A DNA stretch of 64,000 bases. Source: Clostridia bacterium (GTDB lineage Bacteria; Bacillota; Clostridia; Oscillospirales; Acutalibacteraceae). Shown here piece by piece: positions 51,429 through 59,860 of the stretch. The first letter of the stretch is position 1. The number at the start of each line of letters is the position of its first letter. The stretch lies in NCBI GenBank assembly GCA_017465825.1, contig JAFTVI010000035.1, positions 186,001-250,000 on the forward strand, in the 5' to 3' direction. Both the position numbers and the translations under genes were made by a program. The notes under the pieces were generated by a model. It did no database searches. It was not told the origin of the DNA and saw only the letters and a list, made by a program, of their open reading frames with translations.

Positions 51429-53703
51429 TTTTTATTTTCCTTTCACAGCTAAGACCGCTTTTTGTGTATGCATAAAGTGTGAGATTTTCGGTTATGGAAC
51501 CTTTCCGTATGTAAACTATGGCTTTACCGTTGTATGTTGCACGGTATTTTTCTGCATAGCAGGTAAGGTCATCGGGCTTGCCGTTTTCAATGCCGAGAAT
51601 CTGTCCGTCACCAATCAGCTGATAATAAATTATTTCATCCTCACAGGCGAAATTGCCGTTTCTGTCAAGCAGGCTTACTTCAATCTGTACAATACTACTG
51701 CCGTTTTCGTAAGCTTCAAAATTGATAGCTTCTGCCTTTTCGGGAGTGGAAAGTGTATCTTCTGCTCCCTCCGCTTTAGCTGTAAGAGTGCCTTTTTCAA
51801 AGGGAATCTCCCAGGTAATGCGGCATCCGTCAGCGTCAGATAATGTTTTTTCTCCTAAGGATTTGCCGTTCAGGAATAGTTCCGCTTTGCTTGCATTGGT
51901 GTAACAGCTTACCTGAACTGTTTCACCCTCGTCGGCACGGTAGCAGAAATTATCAGTCCAGACATTAGTGTTTTCTTTTGTGCCCCTTGATACTGCAATT
52001 TTTACAAACGGAATGTCTGTCCAGAGCGCTTTTCTGCGGTAGAAAAGAGGTTTTTCGTTGCCGCAAAGGTCAAGCATACCTGCCTGAGATATTCTCAGCG
52101 GCCATCCTCTGCATTCACCTAAGAAGTCAATGCCTGTCCATAGGAATTGTCCGCAAATGTAGTCATTATCCCTGACTGCGTACCAGGCTTTTGGGTCGTG
52201 CCCGTTTTCACTGCCGAAAATCACACGGTCGGGAAACCTCTTGTGATCCTCTTCATAAAAGCTTTCACGGTAGTTGTAGCCTGAAACATCAAGCACATCC
52301 GCAAAACCCGTTCTTGTGGATAATTCGGGGAAGGACAGGGCGGAAAGTACGGGACGTGTGGTATCAATGTTATGCGCAATGTCCACAAGCTCCTTGGCTA
52401 CTGTTGTAAGTCTGCCGGCGTCAGGCTTTTTGTCATCGTATCGGCGCTCCTGAGCAGGCTTGCCCTTGTCATTATTGCCTAAAACTTCATCAAAAAGCGG
52501 TGTAACATACGGGTCGTTGGGGTAGTCAATCTCGTTGCCTATCGACCAGAGAATTACGCAGGGATGATTCCTGTCGCGAAGCACCATTGCCTCCAGATCA
52601 GCCTTGTGCCAGAGAGGAAAATCCTCCGCATAGCCGAAACGCTTGGGCGGATAAATATTATGCCCCTGCCACCACTTGTTTTTGGCGCCCTCCCATTCGT
52701 CAAATGCCTCATCCATAACAAGCAGACCGAGCCTGTCGCAAAGGTCAAGCAAATCTGCTGACGGCGGATTGTGCGCCGTGCGTATAGCGTTACAACCGAC
52801 AGCTTTGAATTTTTTAAGTCTGCGCTCCCATACAGCAGGGGGAACAGCCACACCCAATGCGCCTGCATCGTGATGAACGCATACCCCCTTGAGCTTCATA
52901 TTTATACCGTTGAGGAAAAATCCCCTGTCAGCATCGAACTGAATGGTGCGCACGCCGAAAGGTATGGTTACAGCGTCTGTCATTACGCCGTTACTGAATG
53001 CGTGACATATGAGATCATACAGATAAGGTGAATCGGGTGACCAAAGCCTTGCATTAGGTATTTTTACCTCTGCACAGCCGTTTTTGCCCTCCGCAGAAGC
53101 AATCCAGTTACCCTCTGAATCTTCTATGATAAACTCCGTTTCGTCGCAATCGAGAGTTTTGTATTCAATCTGCATACGGGCGTTTCCCGAGTCAATATTT
53201 TTTGTTGTAATAAAAATTCCGTCTTTTTCAAAACAGCTCATATCGGTGATTTCAAGGGTAACATCCCTGTAAATGCCGCTGCCCGTAAACCAGCGCGAAT
53301 CCGCAACCTGTTCGTGCTCAACACGCACACAGATAACGTTTTCGCCGGCTCTGACAAACTCGCTTATGTCAAAGGTAAAGGTTGAATATCCGTAAGCTCT
53401 GCCGCCAAGATAGTTACTGTTTATCCATACCCTTGAGTGCTTATAGACACCGCCGAATGTTATCCGCACGCGCTTGCCTTTTATATCATCGGGCAGAACG
53501 AAGTGCTTGCGATACCAGGCTGTACCGCCGGGCAGATAGCCTGTGCCGCTCGCATTGGATTTATCAAAAGGATGCTCAACTGACCAGTCGTGAGGAACCG
53601 TTACATCACGCCAGGCGTTATCGTCATAACCCATATAATCTGCATCAGGCACGTCACCGAGGTGAAATTTCCACCCATTGTTTAATGTTGTAATATTACC
53701 CAT
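51421..53703 (-). CDS. Glycoside hydrolase family 2 (beta-galactosidase-like)
   Basis: The 760-residue enzyme starts at ATG 53703 with GAGGT upstream; the frame opens earlier but before the -10 region. A jelly-roll sugar-binding domain (WYRKHFVLPDD, GGVYKHSRVWIN) is followed by an immunoglobulin-like domain and the TIM barrel. The barrel has GCNAIRTAHNPPSADLLDLCD, the acid/base Glu in WSIGNEID and the likely nucleophile Glu in FGSENGHD. C-terminal beta domains (about 590-760) resemble DUF4982. No signal peptide, so cytoplasmic. It heads an operon with the PTS IIC gene. Confidence 0.9.
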   Translation of the reverse strand: MGNITTLNNGWKFHLGDVPDADYMGYDDNAWRDVTVPHDWSVEHPFDKSNASGTGYLPGGTAWYRKHFVLPDDIKGKRVRITFGGVYKHSRVWINSNYLGGRAYGYSTFTFDISEFVRAGENVICVRVEHEQVADSRWFTGSGIYRDVTLEITDMSCFEKDGIFITTKNIDSGNARMQIEYKTLDCDETEFIIEDSEGNWIASAEGKNGCAEVKIPNARLWSPDSPYLYDLICHAFSNGVMTDAVTIPFGVRTIQFDADRGFFLNGINMKLKGVCVHHDAGALGVAVPPAVWERRLKKFKAVGCNAIRTAHNPPSADLLDLCDRLGLLVMDEAFDEWEGAKNKWWQGHNIYPPKRFGYAEDFPLWHKADLEAMVLRDRNHPCVILWSIGNEIDYPNDPYVTPLFDEVLGNNDKGKPAQERRYDDKKPDAGRLTTVAKELVDIAHNIDTTRPVLSALSFPELSTRTGFADVLDVSGYNYRESFYEEDHKRFPDRVIFGSENGHDPKAWYAVRDNDYICGQFLWTGIDFLGECRGWPLRISQAGMLDLCGNEKPLFYRRKALWTDIPFVKIAVSRGTKENTNVWTDNFCYRADEGETVQVSCYTNASKAELFLNGKSLGEKTLSDADGCRITWEIPFEKGTLTAKAEGAEDTLSTPEKAEAINFEAYENGSSIVQIEVSLLDRNGNFACEDEIIYYQLIGDGQILGIENGKPDDLTCYAEKYRATYNGKAIVYIRKGSITENLTLYAYTKSGLSCERKIKNG

Positions 53704-53735
53704 AGTAAACCTCTTCGGATTTATTTTTCTAATTA

Positions 53736-53764
53736 AGTATATACGCAAGGCTATTTTTTGTCAA
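53736..53764 (-). promoter_or_regulatory. Promoter of the GH2-PTS operon
   Basis: On the minus strand TTGACA (53759-53764) and TATACT (53736-53741), spacer 17, 32 bases before the ATG. Confidence 0.85.
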
Positions 53765-53813
53765 TAATTAATGAAAAAAATTAATATATATGATTTAATT
53801 TATCAAAACAGCA

Positions 53814-53845
53814 ATAAAAACGGCAAGGGATTTCTCTTTGCCGTT
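53814..53845 (-). terminator. Terminator of the aminotransferase gene
   Basis: On the minus strand AACGGCAA and TTGCCGTT form an 8-bp stem followed by TTTTT, 6 bases after the stop at 53851. Confidence 0.85.
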
Positions 53846-53850
53846 CAAAT

Positions 53851-55014
53851 TTATTTAAGAATATCGCTTTTTCTGATTTCCTCTATGGCTTCGTTGATTC
53901 TTTCGGGCGGCATTGTAAGCGCAAAACGCACATATCCCTCACCCAACGGACCAAAGCTGCTGCCGGGAGTGCAAAGAACACCGCATTCCTCAAGCAGTTT
54001 TATGCAAAAATCCATACTGTTTGTATATCCGTCGGGCAGAGGCGCCCACACAAACATACTGCCTTTGCTTTCGGGTATCTGCCAGCCGATTGCGCTCAGT
54101 CCTTTACACAAAGTATCTCTTCTTTCCTGATAGAGAAGCTTCTGTTTCTTTACGGAATCCAACGGACCGTTCAGTGCCGCTATTGCCGCTTGCTGTATGG
54201 GTAAAAACATACCGAAATCAATCTGACTGCGCAATTTTCGGAACGCTCCCACCACATCACTTCTTCCTATAAGAAAACTGATTCTCGCTCCCGTAACATT
54301 AAAGCTTTTTGAAAGACTGAAAAATTCTACGCCCACATCCATTGCACCGGGAGTATTGAAAAAGCTGTTACCTTCTGCACCGTCAAAAATAATGTCGCTG
54401 TATGCATTGTCGTGAATAATGAGAATGTCATATTTCTTTGCAAAGGCTACGATTTCTTCGTAAATTTCGGGCGTACCCACACTGCCTACAGGGTTTGCAG
54501 GTAATGATACTATCATATATTTTGCTTTGCGGGCAACATCCTCGGGGATATCCTTTACACAGGGCAGAAATCCGTTTTCCTTTGTCATAGGATAGTAGCA
54601 GATATCGGCTTGAGCCATTTTTGCCCCTGCGATAAATACGGGATAACAGGGCGAAGGTAACAGCACGGTATCACCATTGTTGCAAAGCACCATACCGATA
54701 TGTCCCATACCCTCCTGACTGCCGTTGCAGCTTGCAACCTGTTCGGGAGTGATTGTTATACCGAACCGATGCTGATAATAACCGCATACCGCATCAAGCA
54801 GTTCAGCAGTGTCACCAAGACTGTAGTGCCAGTTCTGTGAATCCATTGCCGCGTCTGCCATAGCTTTTCTTATATGTTCAGGCGTTTCAAAATCAGGTGT
54901 GCCTATACTTAAATTGTATATAGTTCTGCCTTCTGCTTCAATTTTTGATTTCTTTACATTCAATGCGGCGAATATTTCGTCACCGAAGCTGTTCATACGA
55001 TCTGAAAATTCCAT
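53851..55014 (-). CDS. PLP-dependent aminotransferase, class I/II
   Basis: The 387-residue protein starts at ATG 55014 with GGAG upstream. Fold-type I features are clear: NLSIGTPDFETPEHI near the N-terminus, SLPANPVGSVG, the PLP-binding IIHDNAYSDIIF and the Schiff-base Lys in SLSKSFNVTGAR. The C-terminal domain has VRFALTMPPERI. It resembles LL-diaminopimelate or alanine-type aminotransferases, but the exact substrate cannot be fixed. It follows the Rrf2 gene by 68 bases and ends before a terminator. Confidence 0.88.
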   Translation of the reverse strand: MEFSDRMNSFGDEIFAALNVKKSKIEAEGRTIYNLSIGTPDFETPEHIRKAMADAAMDSQNWHYSLGDTAELLDAVCGYYQHRFGITITPEQVASCNGSQEGMGHIGMVLCNNGDTVLLPSPCYPVFIAGAKMAQADICYYPMTKENGFLPCVKDIPEDVARKAKYMIVSLPANPVGSVGTPEIYEEIVAFAKKYDILIIHDNAYSDIIFDGAEGNSFFNTPGAMDVGVEFFSLSKSFNVTGARISFLIGRSDVVGAFRKLRSQIDFGMFLPIQQAAIAALNGPLDSVKKQKLLYQERRDTLCKGLSAIGWQIPESKGSMFVWAPLPDGYTNSMDFCIKLLEECGVLCTPGSSFGPLGEGYVRFALTMPPERINEAIEEIRKSDILK

Positions 55015-55082
55015 TTTGTTACTCCGAAATGATTTTTTGTTATTATAGATTATACAGCATTTCAGGCATAATTGCAATATGT

Positions 55083-55487
55083 TTACTGTTTCATCAAATC
55101 AGCAACGGTGACGCTGTCAAGATAATCATTTACAATATCATTGAGCTTTATCCACATAGGCAGAGTGCGGCAATCGGCGGTATACTGACAAGGCTCTGCT
55201 CCGCACTCCAGACAGGACACAGGTGCAAGATCACCCTCTGTAAGGCGCAGGATTTCACCCACGCTGTAATCTTTCGGTTCTCTTGTAAGCTTATAACCTC
55301 CGCCTTTTCCGTGAACACCGTAAATAAGGTTGTTTTTTGCAAGAGCAGGCAGAATTCTTTCCAGATATTTCAATGAAATTCCTTGCCGTTCGGCAACAGC
55401 TTTCATTGGTATATATCCCTCGTTGTAGTGTTCTGCCAGATCAATCATCACGCGTAACGCGTAACGACCTCTTGTGGAAATCATCAT
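55083..55487 (-). CDS. Rrf2-family regulator (IscR/CymR-like)
   Basis: The 134-residue regulator has the Rrf2 winged helix (STRGRYALRVMIDLA, GISLKYLERILPAL, GVHGKGGGYKL). Four cysteines in the C-terminal region (Cys92, 95, 100, 106) could bind an Fe-S cluster as in IscR. It lies just downstream of iscU on the same strand and probably senses cluster or cysteine status to control iscS-iscU. Rrf2 is the last regulator-type gene, not the first, in this operon order. Confidence 0.92.
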   Translation of the reverse strand: MMISTRGRYALRVMIDLAEHYNEGYIPMKAVAERQGISLKYLERILPALAKNNLIYGVHGKGGGYKLTREPKDYSVGEILRLTEGDLAPVSCLECGAEPCQYTADCRTLPMWIKLNDIVNDYLDSVTVADLMKQ

Positions 55488-55516
55488 AAACCTTCACCGC
55501 CTTATATTTTAGATTC

Positions 55517-55546
55517 ATTATACTATATTTCAACCGTTCAAATCAA
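55517..55546 (-). promoter_or_regulatory. Possible internal promoter for the Rrf2 gene
   Basis: On the minus strand TTGATT (55541-55546) and TATAAT (55517-55522), spacer 18. The -35 lies inside the iscU 3' end. Confidence 0.45.
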
Positions 55547-55994
55547 GCCGATGTTTTATTTGTTCTCCGCAGCAATGACTGCAGCCGTCGCAGTCGGGGA
55601 ATTGCCTGTGGTCGTATTCGATGCCGTTTTTCTCATAATAGTCCTGCAAAGCCTTTTTGATTGCCTCTTCCGCAAGCACGGAACAGTGTATCTTATGAGC
55701 AGGAAGACCGTCAAGCGCCTCAACAACCGCTTTGTTTGTAAGGGTGAGTGCCTCTGAAACGTGCTTTCCTTTAATCAGTTCGGTAGCCATTGAACTTGAT
55801 GCAATGGCAGAGCCACAGCCAAAGGTTTCAAATTTAACATCAACTATGATGTCATTCTCAATTTTTAAATAAATTTTCATTATATCGCCGCATTTGGCGT
55901 TTCCTACCTCGCCTATGCCGTCGGCATTCTCAATCACACCGACATTACGGGGATTCCTGAAATGATCCATTACTTTTTCACTGTATAATGCCAT
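55530..55994 (-). CDS. Iron-sulfur cluster scaffold protein, NifU/IscU type
   Basis: The 154-residue protein has the IscU scaffold residues Cys35 and Asp37 (AKCGD), Cys60 (FGCGSAIASSS) and Cys104 (HCSV). Motifs MDHFRNPRNVG and ALDGLPAHKIHC are standard. The C-terminus (residues 130-154) carries four extra cysteines (CDGCSHCC), an unusual tail. It receives sulfur from the adjacent cysteine desulfurase, 9 bases upstream, and iron to build clusters. Confidence 0.94.
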   Translation of the reverse strand: MALYSEKVMDHFRNPRNVGVIENADGIGEVGNAKCGDIMKIYLKIENDIIVDVKFETFGCGSAIASSSMATELIKGKHVSEALTLTNKAVVEALDGLPAHKIHCSVLAEEAIKKALQDYYEKNGIEYDHRQFPDCDGCSHCCGEQIKHRLDLNG

Positions 55995-56003
55995 AATATA
56001 ACC

Positions 56004-57203
56004 TCACTTGATTAGAAATTCCTTTTTACCGTTGACAAGATCACGCCAGACAGGCGAAATACTGCGCAGGTATTCCACTACCTCTTTTACCGTCTGCACG
56101 GTGTACTCCACTTCTTCCTCGGTATTCTCCTCGGACAAGGAAAGACGCAAAGAGCCGTGTGCAATATCGTGCACCCTGCCGATGGCAAGAAGTACGTGGC
56201 TCGGGTCAAGAGAACCGGAAGTGCAGGCAGAACCGGATGATGCATAAACGCCTTTGTCATCAAGCAGTAACAGCAAGGACTCACCCTCAATGCCTTCAAA
56301 GCAGAAGTTTACGTTGCCGGGGAGTCTTTTTTCTGAATCTCCGTTTAAGACGGAGTGAGGTATTTCGGAAAGTCCGGAAATCAGCCTGTTACGCAATTCT
56401 GCCAATTTCTTTGCATCAGCGTCGATATTATTACAGGCATCTTTCAACGCCGCCGCCATTCCCATTATCGCAGGGATATTTTCCGTGCCTGCCCGTTTTC
56501 CCCGTTCCTGAGCGCCGCCTTCGATTAAATTAGAGATCAAAATGCCTTTTTTCGCATACAGAACCCCGATACCCTTAGGACCGTGAAACTTGTGTGCCGA
56601 CAAGGACAGCATATCAATATTCTGCTCTTTTACATTAATGTGCAGATGTCCTGCCGCCTGCACCGCATCGGTGTGAAAAGGTATACCTTTTGCGCGGCAG
56701 ATTTCACCGATTTCTTTTATCGGTTGAATTGTTCCGATCTCATTGTTTGCATACATCACCGTTACAAGACAGGTATCCTCACGAACGGCATTTTCCACCT
56801 GTTCTGGCAGAATGATACCGTTTTCGCGAACATCCAGAAGAGTAACTTCAAAGCCTTCCCTTTCAAGCTTTTTCAGCGTATGCAAAACAGCGTGGTGTTC
56901 GAATGCGGTGGAAATAATATGCTTTTTGCCCTTTTTTTCACCTGCTCTTGCGGCAGAGATAATCGCCTGATTATCCGCCTCACTGCCGCCTGAGGTGAAT
57001 GTTATCTCATTTGGTGATGCTCCGATACAGTCTGCGATTACCTGTCTTGCATTTGCCAGCGCTTCGGCTGCCGCCTGTCCGACGGAATGAAGACTCGACG
57101 GATTGCCGTAAACACCGTCCATATACGGAAGCATCGCATTAATGGCAGTCTTGCTCATTTTCGTTGTAGCGGCATTATCAAGATATATCATTCTTTTTGT
57201 CAT
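56004..57203 (-). CDS. Cysteine desulfurase
   Basis: The 399-residue PLP enzyme removes sulfur from cysteine for cluster assembly. It opens with MIYLDNAATTKMS, has TSGGSEADNQAI, the PLP Lys in SAHKFHGPKGIG and the mobile catalytic Cys in SSGSACTSGSLDPSH. The NifS/IscS class is evident. It overlaps the ECF S-component gene upstream by four bases (ATGA), so the two are coupled. Confidence 0.95.
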   Translation of the reverse strand: MTKRMIYLDNAATTKMSKTAINAMLPYMDGVYGNPSSLHSVGQAAAEALANARQVIADCIGASPNEITFTSGGSEADNQAIISAARAGEKKGKKHIISTAFEHHAVLHTLKKLEREGFEVTLLDVRENGIILPEQVENAVREDTCLVTVMYANNEIGTIQPIKEIGEICRAKGIPFHTDAVQAAGHLHINVKEQNIDMLSLSAHKFHGPKGIGVLYAKKGILISNLIEGGAQERGKRAGTENIPAIMGMAAALKDACNNIDADAKKLAELRNRLISGLSEIPHSVLNGDSEKRLPGNVNFCFEGIEGESLLLLLDDKGVYASSGSACTSGSLDPSHVLLAIGRVHDIAHGSLRLSLSEENTEEEVEYTVQTVKEVVEYLRSISPVWRDLVNGKKEFLIK

Positions 57204-57733
57204 TTTATTAAACCTTTCTTTGTAGCCAGCTTAACTAACCTGAATTTCCAACAGAGTATCATAGCGACGACAGCACCGACTCCTGCCTGTAAAAACTGAT
57301 AAGGCAGTTTGAGAACAGCATATTCGGGTGTGCTGTAAATAAAAGCTCTGCCCAACGAATAACCGACTACCATAATTACTGCGCCGATTGTTACACCGAT
57401 TCCCGATGAGAGCACGGGATGTTTTTTCAGTACATAGTGTGAAAATACAGAGATAATCACTGCCTGCAAGCCGTGAGTTATGAGCGATACAAACATCGGA
57501 AGCGGATAGAACAACAGATCACCGAGAAATGCACCCACACCGCCAACCATAAAGGCGGAAAGCGGATCAAGAATGATTGCCGCTGTACAGATGATAATAT
57601 CGTTCATATACAGATGACCGCCGGGGACAGGAACGCCAAAAGAGCTGGCGGCAACATTAAGTGCCATAAAAACGGCGGTGATGCACAGCCGGTATGTAGT
57701 ATGCTTTACATTTTGATTTTTATAGGTAGACAT
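57200..57733 (-). CDS. ECF transporter S component (substrate unknown)
   Basis: The 177-residue membrane protein has about six hydrophobic segments and the ECF S-component pattern: ITAVFMALNVAASSFGVPVPGGH near the N-terminus, GGVGAFLGDLLFYPLPMF in the middle. S components bind a vitamin or metal and use the shared EcfA/EcfT module encoded elsewhere. Coupling to cysteine desulfurase suggests a link to sulfur, PLP or iron-sulfur metabolism, such as uptake of a precursor. Confidence 0.8.
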   Translation of the reverse strand: MSTYKNQNVKHTTYRLCITAVFMALNVAASSFGVPVPGGHLYMNDIIICTAAIILDPLSAFMVGGVGAFLGDLLFYPLPMFVSLITHGLQAVIISVFSHYVLKKHPVLSSGIGVTIGAVIMVVGYSLGRAFIYSTPEYAVLKLPYQFLQAGVGAVVAMILCWKFRLVKLATKKGLIK

Positions 57734-57754
57734 TTCAGTAAACTTCCTTTCTTT

Positions 57755-57787
57755 AAAAAGACAGATACCCTGAAAAGGTATCCGTCT
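57755..57787 (-). terminator. Terminator of the metY-cysK transcript
   Basis: On the minus strand AGACGGATACC and GGTATCTGTCT form an 11-bp stem (one G-T) followed by TTTTTAAA. It separates cysK from the ECF/isc operon. Confidence 0.8.
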
Positions 57788-57792
57788 GTGTG

Positions 57793-58287
57793 TTATTCTG
57801 TAAACAGCGGTGTGGACAGATATCTGTCACCTGTATCGGGCAGAAGAACAACGATGTTCTTTCCTGCATTTTCAGGGCGTTTTGCAAGCTCTATGGCGGC
57901 AAATGCAGCCGCTGCGGAAGATATTCCCACAAGAATACCCTCGCGGTTGCCGATCAATCTGCCTGTTGCAAATGCATCCTCGTTGGAAACAGGGATTATT
58001 TCGTCGTAAATCTCCGTGTTCAGTATTTCGGGCACAAAGCCTGCACCGATTCCCGTATTTCCGCTTGTGGGTTCAATAATCACAGAGCCGGGCTTCAGTT
58101 TGCCGCTCGCTTCTGCATCATCAAGCATAGCTTTTGCAATACGGTCTTTGACTGAGCCTGCAGGATTGAAATATTCAAGCTTTGCGTAAATTTTTGCATT
58201 CAGTTTATATTGTTCTTCAATAGGTGTAAGCTCCAGAAGGGGAGTGTTGCCTATGAGTTCATCTGCTGATTTATATATTTTTGCCAT
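57793..58287 (-). pseudogene. cysK: Cysteine synthase with a large in-frame internal deletion
   Basis: The remaining 164 residues start normally: [23 protein letters not shown]-binding Lys47 in NPAGSVKDR, and the substrate loop PTSGNTG (73-79). The sequence then jumps from GNTGIG to [10 protein letters not shown], a late part of CysK, and finishes with ISSAAAAF and [15 protein letters not shown]. About 145 residues are missing relative to the usual 305-310, including the GTGGT PLP-phosphate-binding loop. The frame is preserved and the junction lies in a GGNATCGGTGC-like repeat shared by both ends of the deletion, so it may be an ancient or recent recombination product. Enzyme activity is unlikely. 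Confidence 0.8.
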
Positions 58288-58292
58288 TGCGC

Positions 58293-59579
58293 TTACTCCT
58301 TTACTGCCTCGAAACCGTTTTGCAGGTCAGCAATAATATCGTCAATATGCTCTGTACCTATGGAAAGACGGATTGTGTTGGGTCTGATGCCTTGTTCTGA
58401 CAGCTCCTGCTCACTGAGCTGACTGTGGGTTGTGGTTGCAGGGTGAATAACCAGACTTTTTACATCAGCCACATTTGCCAGCAGAGAAAAGATTTTCAGG
58501 CTGTCGATAAATTTATGAGCTTCCTTTACGCCGCCTTTGATTTCAAAGGTAAATATCGAACCGCCTCCGTTGGGAAAATACTTTTTATACAAGGAGTGCT
58601 GAGGATGCTCGGAGAGCGACGGATGGTTAACCTTTTCTACCTGAGGATGATTGCTGAGGAACTCAACGACCTTCTTTGTGTTTTCTGCGTGACGCTCCAA
58701 GCGCAGTGAGAGTGTTTCAATACCCTGCAAAAGCAAAAATGCGGCAAAGGGAGATATTGATGCACCTGTATCACGAAGAAGAATTGCACGGATATAGGTA
58801 ACAAATGCGGCAGGTCCTACAGCCTTTACAAAGGATACGCCGTGATAACTCGGATTGGGGTCTGCAATTGCGGGATATTTACCCGAAGCTGCCCAATCAA
58901 ATCTGCCTGAATCAACAATCACACCGCCTAATGTGGTACCGTGACCGCCGAGGAATTTTGTTGCGGAGTGTACCACTATATCTGCACCGTGCTCAATAGG
59001 ACGGATAAGATAGGGAGTGCCGAAGGTGTTGTCTACAACAAGAGGTAAGTTGTGCTTGTGTGCAAGCTCTGCCAGTGCGTCGATATCGGGAATGTCGCTG
59101 TTGGGATTGCCGAGAGTTTCAATGTAAATGGCTCTGGTATTGTCCTGAATAGCGGCTTCAACTTCATTAAGGTCGTGAATATTTACAAAGGTTGCGGTAA
59201 TGCCAAAGTTCGGAAGTGTATGTGCCAGCAGATTGTAGCTGCCGCCGTAAATGGTCTTCTGTGCAACGAAGTGACCGCCGTTCTGACCCAATGCCTCAAG
59301 TGTATATGTGATTGCCGCCGCGCCGGATGCCAATGCCAATGCCGCAACTCCGCCTTCAAGTGCGGCTATTCTTTTTTCGAGAACTTCCTGCGTGGAGTTT
59401 GTCAGTCTGCCGTAAATGTTGCCCGCGTCAGCAAGCCCGAAACGGGCGGCTGCGTGTTCACAGTTGTGAAATACATACGATGTTGTTGCATAAATAGGTA
59501 CTGCTCTGGAATCTGTTGCAGGGTCGGGATTTTCCTGACCTACGTGTAATTGTAATGTTTCAAATTTAAGTTCTGACAT
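58293..59579 (-). CDS. metY: O-acetylhomoserine/O-acetylserine sulfhydrylase
   Basis: The 428-residue PLP enzyme of the Cys/Met metabolism family opens [32 protein letters not shown] and has [17 protein letters not shown], the PLP Lys in [16 protein letters not shown], and the C-terminal [14 protein letters not shown]. It makes homocysteine or cysteine from sulfide. AAAGGAAA precedes the start. It is co-transcribed with the deleted cysK, so MetY may carry the remaining sulfide assimilation. The promoter region has an operator-like palindrome. Confidence 0.93.
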   Translation of the reverse strand: MSELKFETLQLHVGQENPDPATDSRAVPIYATTSYVFHNCEHAAARFGLADAGNIYGRLTNSTQEVLEKRIAALEGGVAALALASGAAAITYTLEALGQNGGHFVAQKTIYGGSYNLLAHTLPNFGITATFVNIHDLNEVEAAIQDNTRAIYIETLGNPNSDIPDIDALAELAHKHNLPLVVDNTFGTPYLIRPIEHGADIVVHSATKFLGGHGTTLGGVIVDSGRFDWAASGKYPAIADPNPSYHGVSFVKAVGPAAFVTYIRAILLRDTGASISPFAAFLLLQGIETLSLRLERHAENTKKVVEFLSNHPQVEKVNHPSLSEHPQHSLYKKYFPNGGGSIFTFEIKGGVKEAHKFIDSLKIFSLLANVADVKSLVIHPATTTHSQLSEQELSEQGIRPNTIRLSIGTEHIDDIIADLQNGFEAVKE

Positions 59580-59714
59580 AGTGGTTATTTCCTTTCGTTG
59601 TTGAATGTTAAATGTTTAATGTTTATTGGTTGTTTTTATACATTTCACATTCGTCCGAAACGGAAATTTGCTCTTACAAGCTTTTCAAAATAATTTTTCA
59701 TAGGATTCGCCTCT

Positions 59715-59745
59715 TCAATCACCCACCTGCTTGGTAGGTGATTGA
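59715..59745. repeat. 13-bp hairpin at the start of the metY leader
   Basis: TCAATCACCCACC and GGTAGGTGATTGA pair with one wobble around TGCTT. It lies immediately downstream of the -10 box, so on DNA it could be a second operator with the same ACCTACC word as the upstream dyad. Confidence 0.65.
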
Positions 59746-59783
59746 AGTATAGCACCTTTTACCTACCTTGTCAATAGGTAAAA
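59746..59783 (-). promoter_or_regulatory. metY promoter with overlapping operator dyad
   Basis: On the minus strand TTGACA (59769-59774) and TATACT (59746-59751) have a 17-base spacer. A perfect 9-bp dyad, TTTTACCTA (59757-59765) and TAGGTAAAA (59775-59783), encloses the -35 box. A repressor bound there would block RNA polymerase. Confidence 0.75.
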
Positions 59784-59860
59784 ACTTTTTTTTATAAATT
59801 TTTTCAAAAAAACGGCAAGAGTATCCTTGACGTGTATTATATGCGAACATATCTGCATAT

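Noticed and set aside
52554-52868. Frameshift in the GH2 gene suggested by a second open frame on the same strand
   Set aside because: The main 760-residue frame is continuous through this stretch, with the acid/base and nucleophile motifs in the right order.
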